From NCBI GenBank assembly GCA_032433765.1, contig JAVIAB010000047.1:17049011-17113010 (forward strand): a DNA stretch of 64,000 bases. Direction: 5' to 3'. Origin of the DNA: Megaustenia siamemsis (lineage: Eukaryota > Mollusca > Gastropoda > Stylommatophora > Ariophantidae). The notes under the pieces are model-generated. The model did no database searches. It had not been told where the DNA came from and saw only the letters and a list, made by a program, of their open reading frames with translations. Positions 20,589 through 30,432 of the stretch are shown here, one piece after another (within the stretch, counting starts at the first letter, position 1; every line of letters starts with the position of its first letter). The translations under genes were made by a program, and so were the position numbers.

Positions 20589-20832
20589 AAAAAAAAAAGT
20601 AAAGAGCCCCTGTCACGCCAAGTGGCGTATAGGGAATATGGTGTTAGTGACCATAAATTTTACATGATTTTTGGGGTAATGTGGTCGGTATTATGCCTGT
20701 GCCACTTTACTTTCCCAGAAAAAATCCGGTACCCATTGAAGGCTGGGTGAACCCGGAAGCATCGGTTGGGATCGAACCCTACCTCTTGTCCTTTGTAGTC
20801 CAGTTCACTAACCACTGAGCTATTGTGGCTCC
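20589..20832 (-). mobile_element. SINE1 with 15-bp target-site duplication
   Basis: TGTGGAATATCTGTA flanks the element exactly at 20574-20588 and 20833-20847. The element is in minus orientation with an A-run at 20588-20600 and the head at 20800-20832. Confidence 0.9.
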
Positions 20833-20847
20833 TGTGGAATATCTGTA

Positions 20848-21300
20848 GCTAATGAAATTGTCGACAGCCGTCGCTAAGCTGACTGCTCTGTGACTTCCGC
20901 CTCCAAACTTGACCGTTCCAATGACTTCTGTCTCAAAATTGTCTAAACAAGCTGTTTGTGACTCCAACATACCCTCTGGTCAGCTTGACCTCTCCTGAAT
21001 TTCAAAATAATGTTTACTTCATGACTTTGACCTGTCCTGGTAGTTGTTTGTCAACCTATTTACCTGACAGTCAAGCCATGTGTTTATCCACACTTCCACA
21101 ATAACCGCTTGGAAAATTTCCATTCTCCCTAAACTTGGTATGTCCAGTACTATTCTGCACCCTTCCTTCACTTCCATTCTCCGTGGGTTGTCCATTACCC
21201 GCTATGAACTTTCCATTGCCTGCCACTAACTACTGATGACTGCTATTCTATGCTACTGTCATAGTCGTTAAGAAATGAGTAAGGAATAATTGAAAAAAAA
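20848..21300. other. Intron 1 sequence, weakly repetitive
   Basis: Loose recurrences of TGACTTCYG, TTGACC and CCATT-type words suggest a very old tandem array, but no unit can be defined. No exon was found. Confidence 0.35.
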
Positions 21301-21304
21301 AATA

Positions 21305-21425
21305 GAAAAAATGGTATGGTAAAAGCTTTACTGATTAGTAGAATCCACAGATTGAATTACGTTTGGCTCAAGAGGCCTTCAGCAGGAACAAACAAACACA
21401 CGCACACACAGGTATGTAAGTAAAT
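21305..21425 (-). mobile_element. Repeat X, minus copy
   Basis: On the minus strand the core reads TGTTCCTGCTGAAGGCCTCT and TGAGCC, followed by TAAAGCTTTTACCATACC. The same order occurs on the plus strand at 63605-63745, there continuing GAAACGTCGTTC. It looks like a short dispersed repeat of unknown class. Confidence 0.55.
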
Positions 21426-21679
21426 AAAACTAATCCTACATTGCTACTAGTAACGAAATATCCAAACAAATAATCGAAATTGGTTAAAGAAAAGAAAAGG
21501 ACTTCCTGTGTCGTGGACCATGGTCAGAATGGGAAAGAAATAGTCACACAGGTGTAGCTGTAATTATACCCTCTGGTCAGGTGAAGGGGTTCTAAAAATA
21601 CGCGAGTGGGGGAACATTGTCTAGGTTACCACGACTGCAAAGACACTGACAATGTCTAAAAGTATCTAACGGCCTGTAA

Positions 21680-21960
21680 ATACATGTATATACACACACA
21701 CCACAGATGCGTGTATACATATATACACGTACAAACAGACATGCACATACTTATAAACATCAACATACACATATATATATATATATAATATATATATATA
21801 TAATATATATATATATATATACACATTCACATACACATATATGCATACATACATGCACACACATACATGCATATATATATATATACCAATACCCATACAT
21901 ATGAACACTACATGCATGTGCACACCCATATGGGGACAATCATATATGTGTAGAAATGTG
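21680..21960. repeat. CA/TA-rich microsatellite region
   Basis: Alternating (TA)n, ACAC and ATACATAC tracts are present. They give rise to His/Thr/Tyr-rich ORFs on both strands that are not genes. Confidence 0.85.
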
Positions 21961-22425
21961 CGCATAACGCACACATAACCAGAAGAGTACACACCGGGGT
22001 CAGTGTGCAAACGCAATGGAGAAAGAATAGAACAGTACAATAGCAGGTACTAAAAAGGGGGAAGAGTGAGATGTCTGCAAGTGGGGTGCAATGAAAACAT
22101 ATGAGGGGTAAGTAGCACAGAAAAAAAGGATACAGGAGAACACCGAAGTGTCTCAGTGGGGACTAGTGGAGGAGAACTATGAATAGCATGGCATAGTAGA
22201 TAGACTAAGTGCCCAAACTGGGCAGTAGAGTAGGTTATGCAAAAGGGAAGGAGTAACCGAAAGGAAACTATGAGCATGAATGTGACGTGGGGTCAGCGAA
22301 CCAACTGGACTATGAGAAATGAGTACCGGCTGAGTTACCTGCCCTATACATTCATTCACCTTTACTGTTACAGCTTGTCATTTTTATTTCATTAGTAAAT
22401 TGCTGTAGTTCTTCAGGATTCTCTG
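21961..22425. other. Intron 1 sequence without recognised feature
   Basis: No repeat unit or splice-bounded exon is apparent. The two minus-strand ORFs have no recognisable motif. Confidence 0.35.
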
Positions 22426-22427
22426 CT

Positions 22428-23005
22428 ACATGTTACATAACAGACAAAAAGTCAAGAAAATCATATGTTACATAACAGACATAAAGTCAAGAAAATCAGA
22501 TGTTACAAACAGACATAAAATCAAGAAAATCTGATGTTACATAACAGACATAAAGTCAAGAAAATCAGATGTTACATAACAGACATAAAGTCCAAGAAAA
22601 TCAGATGTTACATAACAGACATAAAGTCAAGAAAATCAGATGTTACATAACAGACATAAAATCAAGAAAATCAGATGTTACATAACAGACATAAAATCAA
22701 GAAAATCAGATGTTACATAACAGACAAAAAGTCAAGAAAATCAGATGTTACATAACAGACACAAAATCAAGAAAATCAGATGTTACATAACAGACATAAA
22801 ATCAAGAAAATCAGATGTTACATAACAGACATAAAATCAAGAAAATCAGATGTTACATAACAGACAAAAGTCAAGAAAATCAGATGTTACATAACAGACA
22901 TAAAATCAAGAAAATCAGATGTTACATAACAGACATAAAGTCAAGAAAATCAGATGTTACATAACAGACATAAAATCAAGAAAATCAGATGTTACATAAA
23001 CATCA
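22428..23005. repeat. 35-bp minisatellite beside exon 1
   Basis: The unit is CAGATGTTACATAACAGACA followed by TAAAATCAAGAAAAT. About 16 copies are present, then decayed relics to about 23080. It finishes close to the MAN2C1 exon 1 donor, at the 5' end of intron 1. Confidence 0.92.
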
Positions 23006-23106
23006 GATGTGAAACAGATATAGAGCAACAAATATTATACAGACATAAAATCAGGCACATCGCATGCTACTGCGACATAATTTTTGATATATCAGATAAT
23101 ACTCAC

Positions 23107-23204
23107 CTGCTTCTCAAGTTGATGTCTGTAAAGTAATCTCTGGATATGAACTTCTCAGCTCTCTCCAGTGTAGTTCGTTTGTGTTTGAAAGGTACATGAT
23201 CCAT
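23107..23204 (-). CDS. MAN2C1: MAN2C1 exon 1 (coding start)
   Basis: The ATG at 23204-23202 opens MDHVPFKHKRTTLERAEKFI, then SRDYFTDINLRS plus two bases AG. KHxRTTLERxEKF(I/V)S..YFTDxNLR is the conserved amino terminus of MAN2C1. The enzyme is a cytosolic GH38 alpha-mannosidase that trims free oligosaccharides released during glycoprotein turnover. The donor is AG|GTGAGT at 23106. AG plus the A of exon 2 gives Arg, continuing INLRSRLYTERAS. The start is the first ATG in frame. A possible acceptor (CCCTTTCTAACAG) about 30 bp upstream of the ATG hints at a separate 5'-UTR exon. The exon is intact; promoter and transcription start are not identified. Confidence 0.9.
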
Positions 23205-23323
23205 AGCTCAGGGTACAAAAAGCTTCTACTGTTAGAAAGGGAACAGGAAGTTAACTGAATACAGCTACTTACTTTTCTACAGCAAAATGGTATTGTAAAT
23301 ATATCTCTTGAAATGTTACTGCC
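23205..23323 (-). promoter_or_regulatory. MAN2C1 5' flank or UTR, undefined
   Basis: Only about 120 bp separates the start codon from the edge of a possible piggyBac-like remnant. No TATA box or initiator is convincing. CCTTTCTAACAG near 23225-23240 (minus strand) could be the 3' splice site of a 5'-UTR intron. Confidence 0.3.
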
Positions 23324-23900
23324 TTAACCCTACAAGACCTGTGGCCCTGAACCTAACTGTCCCATATACCTGGGCTCCTGAGCATTAAAGAGAAAAAACC
23401 AACATGATATAGAAAAATGTTAGTTACATGCAATCAAGTAGTTAGAATAAGATAGAACTTGGAGACATTGTAGAAAATAGGTCTACCTTTCATCTAGCGC
23501 CAATATTCCGCCCTTGTGTGCCAATCCACCCAGCAGGATGAGTCTTGTTTCACTGATACCCCCATTAGCTATTTGAGGGACACGCCCCCTCTCTTACTAT
23601 AGATCTAGTTCTAGATCTATAAGGTTCAAGATTTTCCTCATCACTCGAGCTCTCACTGTCTGTCACTTGAACTGGAAATGTATTTTTTATAAAAATCTGA
23701 CTCTTCAAAGTCTGATTCAACCAAAGTATCAATCAACTGTTGGATTGTGAAAAGCCTAGACCTACTTTGATTTCCTGTTGAAGTGCTTGGTTCATCAGCT
23801 GCTCGTTTCATTGTGAATTTCATAATTTTTTCACGTCAAACCACACAAAGTCAATTCAAACACATGGGGGCAGACATTTGCAATGGCTAACCATGAGGTT
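23324..23900 (-). mobile_element. Possible piggyBac-like remnant with transposase N-terminus
   Basis: A TTAACCCTACAAGACC sequence at 23324 resembles a TTAA target plus CCCT-type piggyBac end. On the minus strand from 23811 the frame reads MKRAADEPSTSTGNQSRSRL, then FTIQQLIDTLVESD, and FEESDFYKKY. After a one-base shift an acidic stretch follows with DSESSSDEENLEP. Basic and acidic low-complexity N-termini of this sort precede the DDE domain in piggyBac transposases. The catalytic domain is absent, and the other end would fall in or beyond the N gap. Confidence 0.4.
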
Positions 23901-24000
23901 NNNNNNNNNNNNNNNNNNNNNNNNNNNNNNNNNNNNNNNNNNNNNNNNNNNNNNNNNNNNNNNNNNNNNNNNNNNNNNNNNNNNNNNNNNNNNNNNNNNN
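23901..24000. other. Assembly gap (100 N)
   Basis: A run of exactly 100 unknown bases, probably a placeholder of unknown true length. Order across it should not be assumed. Confidence 0.99.
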
Positions 24001-24009
24001 TATATAAAA

Positions 24010-24253
24010 TCAAAAGTGTCACGCCTCTCCAGTTGTTACAATCTCTAAGATTGCCCTTTTTTGGGATCTCAACAATGATTCCTTTTTTCCATTTATGAGG
24101 CGTCTTCTCTGTTTTCCAATGATGTTGAAAAAATGTTCAACATCATTTGGAAAACAGAGAAGACGCCTCATAAATGAAAAAAGGAATCATTGTTAAGATC
24201 CCAAAAAAGGGCAATCTAGAGATGTAACAACTGGAGAGGCGTGACACTTTTGT
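24010..24253. repeat. ~118-bp palindrome made of LINE A sequence
   Basis: The left arm (24010-24127) and right arm (24135-24253) are reverse complements of the same LINE A RT segment, with a loop of about 8 bases. The left arm keeps the intact frame (HKWKKGIIVEIPKKGN on the minus strand). The right arm has small deletions that break it. It sits directly beside the N gap. Confidence 0.88.
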
Positions 24254-25582
24254 CAGTTGCCTCAAAGTTATTCTGTAAAATCATCCTAAATAGAATAAAG
24301 GATTCAATAGATACAGTAATGCGTGAAGAACAGGCTGGGTTTAGAAAAGGGAGAAGCTGTCTTGACCACATTTTCACTCTACGACTTATATTGGAGGAAC
24401 ACATTGAAAAGCAAAAACCTTTTGTACTTAACTTCATCGACTTCAAAAAAGCATTTGATAGTATTCATAGAGATTCTTTGTGGAAAATTCGGAAGCAATA
24501 TGGTTTACCATCAAAAATCATAAATATTATCAAAGACATGTATGATGGTTACACATGTGCAGTTCGAACAGAGGAAGGACTGAGCGAATGTTTCCCAATA
24601 GAAACTGGGGTTAAACAAGGATGTATTTTATCGCCCTTGTTATTTGGAATTGTTATGGACTTCATAATGAAGAAATGCTGCACTGGTAATAAAGGCATCG
24701 AATGGATACAAGGAGACCATTTGGAGGACCTCGACTTTGCTGATGACATAGTTCTCATCAGCAGTCAGATAAAAACGATGCAGGAAAACACAAATGAACT
24801 ATCATCAATAGCCAGCAAAATTGGGCTTGAGGTCAATCATGAAAAGACTAAAGTCATGAAAAGTTTAATTCCAACAAGTGACAAAATATACATGGAAAAC
24901 AAACCAGTAGAAGAGATCGATCACTTTATCTATCTTGGAAGTCACATTGATCGAGAAGGGGATACGAGCAAAGAAATTAGAATCAGACTGGCTAAGGCAG
25001 CAATGTCTTTCAGAAGCCTTGAAAAGTTGTGGAAATCAAAACTCATTAGCACAAACACAAAACTTAGGCTATTCAAATCAAATGTACTATCAACCCTTAC
25101 GTATGCGTGTGAAAGCTGGAAAACAACAAGAGATATAGAAACAAAGTTGAACGCATTCGAAAATAAATGTCTAAGGAAAATACTTGTATAGAATGGAACG
25201 AATTCAAAACAAACGAGGAAATTAGAGAAATCGCCAATCAACCACTAATATCTTCAGTAATAAAGAAAAGACGATGGTCATACGTTGGACATGTGATGAG
25301 AAGAGATAATAATCGAATAGCAAAGCAAGCCCTCATATGGGAAACAACAGGAAAAAGAAAAGAGGAAGACCCAGGGAGACACTGAGAAGAACATTGATGA
25401 GAGAGGCAAGAGCAGCAGGAATCGGCTCCCTCAATGAGATAGAACTGCTTGCACAGAACAGAGACAGATGGCGAGATTTGATAAAATATCTTTAAAAGAA
25501 AACTGCTAGAACAAAAATTCATATAGGAGAAGGTGTATCTTGGTCTACGCCCTATGGGCCGGTTACGGCTCGAAAGGTCAAT
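24130..25582 (+). mobile_element. LINE A, copy with reverse transcriptase core
   Basis: This is the best LINE copy here. From 24241 a 316-codon frame includes the RT motifs REEQAGFRKGRSCLDHIF, FIDFKKAFDSIHR (first catalytic Asp), ETGVKQGCILSPLLF and DLDFADDIVLIS (FADD box, the other catalytic Asps). The conserved C-terminus YLGSHIDREGDTSKEIRIRL and ACESWKTTRDIETK follow. The frame breaks near 25190 and again near 25360, where GRPRETLRRTL should be. The upstream endonuclease is missing at the palindrome and gap. The 3' tail is TAGATAGATA, directly followed by an ATATT microsatellite. It cannot be autonomous. Confidence 0.9.
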
Positions 25583-25960
25583 AGATAGATATTATATTAT
25601 ATTATATTATATTATATTATATTATATTATATTATATTATATTATATTATATATATTATATTATATTATATTATATTATATTATATTATATTATATTATA
25701 TTTATATATTATATTATATATATTATATATATTTATATTATATTATATTATATTATATTATATTATATTATATTATATTATATTATATTATATTATTATA
25801 TTATATTATATTATATTATATTATATTATATTATATTATAATTACATTATGTTATATTATATTATAATTACATTATGTTATATTATATTATATTATAATT
25901 ACATTATGTTATATTATATTATGTTATTTTGTATTGTGTTGTGGAGTATTATTTTGTATT
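25583..25960. repeat. (ATATT)n microsatellite after LINE A tail
   Basis: Nearly pure ATATT pentamers run for about 260 bp. A TTATAATTACATTATG-type 30-bp variation follows towards 25935. It starts exactly where the LINE A tail TAGATAGATA ends. Confidence 0.95.
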
Positions 25961-26164
25961 ATTTTATATAATATGACTCAAATTGAAATTAATAACATAT
26001 TGTACATGTATTGTGATTATTACAAGATATAATGCGAGCCGCTTCCTATGTGAAGTCTTACATTTAACAACATAGATCATCGGACATGAATAGTCTACAA
26101 TTTCTGCCCTATGTGCCGTCCTCGATTCGAAAGTACAGTGGAAATATAGAAGCGAGTTGTGAAA
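25961..26164. other. No recognised feature
   Basis: I see no repeat, exon or coding remnant that I recognise in this stretch. Confidence 0.4.
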
Positions 26165-26690
26165 ATCATCATCACGTGCCATACCGGTTAGCGTAGGCGA
26201 TCATGTCCCTCCACAATCTTCTATCTACAGTGCATCGTATCAGTTCTGTTGTTGACTGTTTCCCATGCCATGACACAAAGCTATCTAGTAATTTCTCTCT
26301 TTGTTGACAACGATCTCTCTTTCCTTGTATTTTGTCAATTGTAACCAAGTATTCCAACTTTCCTCTTCTCATGATGTGCCCAGAAAATGTTGATTGCTTC
26401 TTTCTGATGTTTTTTTAGGAGCTGCCTTTTTGTGTTGGCCTCTTTGAGAACTTCCTCATAGGTCTTTAAAGCTGTCTAGGGAACTTTCAACATTCTTCTG
26501 AGAAATCCCAATCTCTGTGGCCTTTAATCGTCTTTTCATTTGTTTGTCTACTGTCCATGATTCGCTTCCATAGTCAGAATTGTTTCTATATAGCACCGAT
26601 GAACTCTCTTTCTCATTTCTATTGACATTGATTTGTTGCATAAGATATTTTTTCATTTTCTGAAATGCTATTTTGGCCTGAGCTATTCAG
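26165..26690 (-). mobile_element. LINE B2 3' end
   Basis: The minus strand reads GSESWTVDKQMKRRLKATEI, then frame changes, then RRGKLEYLVTTDKIQGKRDR and STTELIRCTVDRRLWRDMIA, then YANRYGT. The ATCATC tail is at 26167. It has several frameshifts. Confidence 0.85.
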
Positions 26691-26807
26691 TGATCGTTAA
26701 ATTCCGAACACCTGCTAAGATAATCAATTTCATGTAAAGTCAACATTACATATGGAGCATATATATTATGTGTACTTGATAGCCAGACAAAAAAGAAGAG
26801 GAAGAAA

Positions 26808-26840
26808 ACCCCCCCCCCCCAAAAAAAAAAAAAAAAAAGA
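26808..26840. repeat. C-run followed by A-run
   Basis: About 12 C then about 18 A. Homopolymers of this length are prone to assembly error. Confidence 0.9.
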
Positions 26841-26954
26841 AATAATGTAAATCTGCTTATATTTGTAGAAGGATTTACACATCTTCAGTGAGTGTTAGAG
26901 ATTAGCTGTTGAAAGTAGTGACGTGGCGAGAATAAAACTGTGTTAACCTGTTTT

Positions 26955-27265
26955 TTGTGATTCAGATCATCATCTTCATAATTATTATTATCATCATCAT
27001 CATCATCATCATCATCAAGTGCCATGCCTGCTGGCGTTGGTGATCATGTCTCTCCACAACTTTCAATCTCGACAGTTATTTATCATTTCTGTTGTTGACC
27101 TTCTGCCAAGCCATTCTCTTCAGCTGTCTGGTATCTTTTCTCTTTGCTTCTCTCTATCTCTTCGTCCCTCAATATTCCCAGTTGTTACAATATAGTCCAC
27201 CTGTTTCCTCCTCATTACATGGCCAAAATAATGATGATTGTTTCTTCCTAATATTGGATATTCAG
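26955..27265 (-). mobile_element. LINE B1 3' end with (ATC)n tail
   Basis: The tail is an expanded ATC trinucleotide (26960-27016). The remaining ~250 bp match the B1 C-terminal end (GATCATGTCTCTCCACAACT to ATATTGGA). It ends just upstream of the candidate TATA box at 27281. Confidence 0.8.
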
Positions 27266-27280
27266 ATATTCACCTGTAAA

Positions 27281-27290
27281 TTTATAAAAG
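27281..27290 (+). promoter_or_regulatory. Candidate TATA box
   Basis: TTTATAAAAG lies about 40 bp upstream of an ATG that opens a signal-anchor-like exon. A start site near 27310-27315 would fit usual spacing. No experimental support exists. Confidence 0.3.
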
Positions 27291-27325
27291 CAGAGCCAGC
27301 GACCTCAGCAGACACAACGCGTTTG

Positions 27326-27397
27326 ATGAGACGTCGAGTGTTGTTTATGTTTTTTTTGGCATTCATTCTGACGAGCGTTTGGTTTGCTTCATCTAAT
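27326..27397 (+). CDS. Candidate first exon with signal anchor, unidentified gene
   Basis: Twenty-four codons read MRRRVLFMFFLAFILTSVWF then ASSN. They are followed immediately by GTAAGATT, a good splice donor, on a codon boundary. Three arginines before a ~17-residue hydrophobic stretch is the usual amino terminus of type II Golgi membrane enzymes (glycosyl- or sulfotransferases). No catalytic exon was recognised downstream, so the identity is open. The same bases lie at the end of a 106-codon ORF that starts in LINE sequence; I regard only this part as possibly genic. It could equally be chance. Confidence 0.33.
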
Positions 27398-27605
27398 GTA
27401 AGATTGGCGTGAAATTGGTCAGTTTCGCCTTACCGCCGTTCATAACAAACCAACATTTCGATTCGGAAAGTCTTCAACTGCGTGACGTAAAAGCGAAATA
27501 GACAACAAAATTGAACACAAATTCCTGAGAAATAACATAAATCTGGATGGGATCAGATGTTGTTTGAACATGTCTTTTTTTTTTCATTTTCACTTTTTTT
27601 TTTTC

Positions 27606-27830
27606 TTAAAACACAACACAGCGAGACTTAAACGCGGCAATAACACCAGACTAAAGGACCGACCACGAAAAAAAGATGGATTGATGGAATATTGGAAACA
27701 TTAGGGAACATAACAGCAGCAGACGAGCACATGACCGCTTATTATATCTCCCATGACGCTGAAATGCAAATGAGGAAGGACAGAAGAAGAATTCTCATGT
27801 GGCCCTTTCAAGTGCCGTAGGAGATATACA
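27606..27830 (+). mobile_element. LINE F 3' end
   Basis: AAAACACAACACAGCGAG...GACCGACCACGAAAAAAAGA and the end CATGACGCTGAAATGCAAAT match the LINE F copies at 31.4 and 42.95 kb. The frame is broken. Confidence 0.75.
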
Positions 27831-27899
27831 AATTATAATTCTTGCTTTTATCATACTTTAAAGAATTATTATGTTGTGGTATGTTATCTTATATTATGA

Positions 27900-28060
27900 T
27901 ATGTTAGTCGTCGCGCCCATGAGTTGTCTAGACCCGGAATAGGAGTCTAGAACTGTAGCGCTGCTTTCTACCAGGCATGTTCGTAAGAGGCGACAAAGAA
28001 GAGTTGGACACAGGACTTGCTGTACTGTTGTGTAAAAAAAAAAAATAAGCCGCAAAAAAC
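27900..28060. mobile_element. Dispersed repeat with AGAGGCGAC core
   Basis: The segment AGGCATGTTCGTAAGAGGCG with ACAAAGAAG recurs as AGGCATGTAGTAAGAGGCGA at 63838, and in part at 56820. Class unknown; probably part of a LINE 3' region. Confidence 0.45.
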
Positions 28061-28194
28061 TTCACAAACATGGGCAAATCAAGGAAAGAAACAAAGTAAA
28101 TCCGCTATCCAGGAAAGATAAAGGCTCTCTGTCTAAAGAATGTATGACGCAATCCGGAGAAAGCCGCAAGGAGTCCGGGTCGCCGACTCACCTT

Positions 28195-28332
28195 TTGTCT
28201 ACCGGGAAGGAAAAGACTAATGGAAGCAAAGATGAAGATGATGGGGAAGACATGGATGATCTTAAAAGAATGGCAAGAAACAGAACGGCCTGGAAAGTGT
28301 TTGTTGAAGACCTATACTCCACATGGAGCTGA
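28195..28332 (+). mobile_element. LINE D 3' coding end
   Basis: The frame reads KDEDDGEDMDDLKRMARNRT, then AWKVFVEDLYSTWS and a stop. This is the RTE/SR2-like C-terminus. It is the root of the following minisatellite. Confidence 0.85.
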
Positions 28333-29095
28333 AAGTGTTTGTTGAAGACCTTTGCTCCACAGACAACTGAAAGTGTTTGTTGAAGATATATGCTCCACAT
28401 GGAGCTGAAAGTGTTTGTTGAAGACCTATGTTTCACAAGGAGCTGAAAGTGTTTGTTAAAGACCTATGCTCCACAGGGAAATGAAAGTATTGAAGACATA
28501 TCCTCCACAGTGAGTTGAAAGTGTTTGTTGAAGACGTATGCTCCATAAAGTGTTTGTTGAAGACCTATGCTCCATAAGGTGTTTGTTGAAGACCTATGCT
28601 CCATAAAGTGTTTGTTGAAGACCTATGCTCCACATGGAGCTGAAAGTGTTTGTTGAAGACCTATGCTCCATAAAATGTTTGTTGAAGACCTATGCTCCAC
28701 ATGGAGCTGACAGTGTTTGTTGAAGACCTATGCTCCATAAAGTGTTTGTTGAAGACCTATGCTCCACATGGAGCTGAAAGTGTTTGTTGAAGACCTATGC
28801 TCCATAAAGTGTTTGTTGAAGACCTATGCTCCATAAGGTGTTTGTTGAAGACCTATGCTCCATAAAGTGTTTGTTGAAGACCTATGCTCCACATGGAGCT
28901 GAAAGTGTTTGTTGAAGACCTATGCTCCATAAAGTGTTTGTTGAAGACCTATGCTCCACATGGAGCTGAAAGTGTTTGTTGAAGACCTATGCTCCATAAA
29001 GTGTTTGTTCAAGACCTATGCTCCATAAAGTGTTTGTTCAAGACCTATGCTCCATAAAGTGTTTGTTCAAGACCTGTGCTCCACACGGAGCTGAA
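28285..29095 (+). repeat. 29/38-bp minisatellite grown from the LINE D 3' end
   Basis: Units GTGTTTGTTGAAGACCTATG plus CTCCACATGGAGCTGAAA (38 bp) alternate with a shorter form ending CTCCATAAA (29 bp), about 25 units in all. The unit is the last 13 or so codons and stop of LINE D (KVFVEDLCSTWS*). The array starts inside the real LINE end. Confidence 0.92.
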
Positions 29096-29387
29096 AGCTA
29101 GAAAAGGACGTTAGTCGTCGGATTAAATTCACCGCACATCGAACAGGTGTCCATAATCATCACATTATGTGATACTATTGCAGCTGGCATGAGCCAGGTC
29201 TAAAGGCCTCTTGCGCAGCCTTTCAGATAGGACAAAGTGTAACTATATTTTCTTATTCTCAGCGTTCATTCGTTAACTCTTTCAGTACAAAAGATTATTA
29301 TCAATTTATCGGTAAAGATTTCAGAGACAAAGTTGTTCACGTTTTGAAATATATTAATCTAAATTGTTATATATATATCTATATATA

Positions 29388-29762
29388 TGGCCCTTTTCGT
29401 CTTGTCAGACGGTCTAGTGGAGGCTATTGCGTATTTTTTTGAGGTATTGTTTTTGCCGAACAGCTTCTCTCGTGGCTAATTCTACCAATGTTTGACAAAC
29501 ACACGCGGTCACATAATGAACAGGTCAGGCTCGCTGATCCACAGGGTTTACCATCCTTTTTCGTGAGTCTCTTCTCTTCAAAGTCATGTCTTAGCACAGT
29601 CTCAAATGTTGTTATACCGTTCCTTATGCATGCTCTCCATGATGTGCGATCACTTGCCAGATGTTGCCAGTCGTTTTCACAGATGGAGAAGTCTTTCAGA
29701 GATGATTTGCAGATATCTCTATATCGTAGTTTAGGTCTGCCGATTTGTCTTTTTCCGTATAT
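29388..29762 (-). mobile_element. LINE G 3' end with cysteine motif
   Basis: The minus strand encodes GRPKLRYRDICKSSLKDFSI, then CENDWQHLASDRTSWRACIR, and a C-x2-C-x12-H-x4-C-like finger near its end (LCDRVCLSNIGRISH). This is the C-terminus of a LINE with a terminal zinc-finger-like motif. A sister copy lies at 38760-39120. Confidence 0.8.
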
Positions 29763-29847
29763 ATATATATATCTAATGCTTTATATATTGCATATACATT
29801 TTTAGATAATTAAAAAAGGAATTACATTTTACCAATAATAAAATGAT

Positions 29848-30010
29848 ACAAGACATAAAAACAGAATATGATCTGATACAAGACATAAAAACAGAATATG
29901 ATCTGATACAAGACATAAAAACAGAATATGATCTGATACAAGACATAAAACAGAATATGATCTGATACAAGACATAAAACAGAATATGATCTGATACAAG
30001 ACATTAAAAC
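29848..30010. repeat. 30-bp tandem repeat
   Basis: About five and a half units of ACAAGACATAAAAACAGAAT followed by ATGATCTGAT. The single-copy equivalent is in repeat Y copy 2 near 34040. Confidence 0.9.
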
Positions 30011-30189
30011 AGAATATGAATCTGATGACAGTTTACACTAATCAAATTGAGAGGGACGCCAAATCAAACTGAAGTGGAAATGTGTGTTTATGGTTAAGGT
30101 TAGTCGAAGGCCCCGGTATCACTGCAAACAAATTAAAATCCATAATTGCTCAACGTGTCAGTGGAATCATCCAAGTTAAAACTCGTCTA

Positions 30190-30432
30190 ATTGAAGCGCG
30201 TGCCGTGCGGCTAAAACCACTGTTCCGCTAAGTGAAAAGCCGGGTGTGGGTGTTCGAAGCCCGCGGTAGACAGAAAGGATTTTTTCTATCGGGGGTGAAA
30301 TACAAATCCTGGGTCTCACACGTCTTGGCGACTGCTTGACAAAGCGGGCTTAATCCCTCGGGTTCCATCGTTGCCCCCCGACATACACCAGTAATGGTAC
30401 TATGTGTCGTAAAGATAGTTTAAAAAAAAAAA
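30190..30432 (+). mobile_element. Possible tRNA-headed SINE, family undefined
   Basis: GCGTGCCGTGCGGCTAAAAC and a box-B-like GTGTTCGAAGCCCG are followed by a body (CAAATCCTGGGTCTCACACG, CTTGACAAAGCGGGCTTAAT) and a terminal A-run. No second copy was noticed in this window. Confidence 0.5.

Larger units (their letters stand above)
29268..30060. mobile_element. Unclassified dispersed repeat Y, copy 1, with insertions
   Basis: Outer parts match the copy at 33855-34090: TTTCAGAGACAAAGTTGTTC, TTTTTAGATAATT, ACACTAATCAAATTGAG. A LINE G fragment (29388-29762) is inserted, and an internal 30-bp tandem repeat lies at 29848-30010. The left edge TTAACTCTTTCAGTAC might be a piggyBac-type end. Confidence 0.55.

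Noticed and set aside
21666..22040. 124-codon Tyr/Val/Ile-rich ORF
   Set aside because: It is derived from TA/CA microsatellite sequence.
22428..23005. CRISPR-like array
   Set aside because: Units are joined directly with no unique spacers, the context is animal intron DNA, and no cas genes are present. The same holds for the other regular arrays.
24241..25191. Functional reverse transcriptase gene
   Set aside because: The RT core is readable, but the endonuclease is missing and frameshifts interrupt the C-terminus, so it is called a defective LINE copy.
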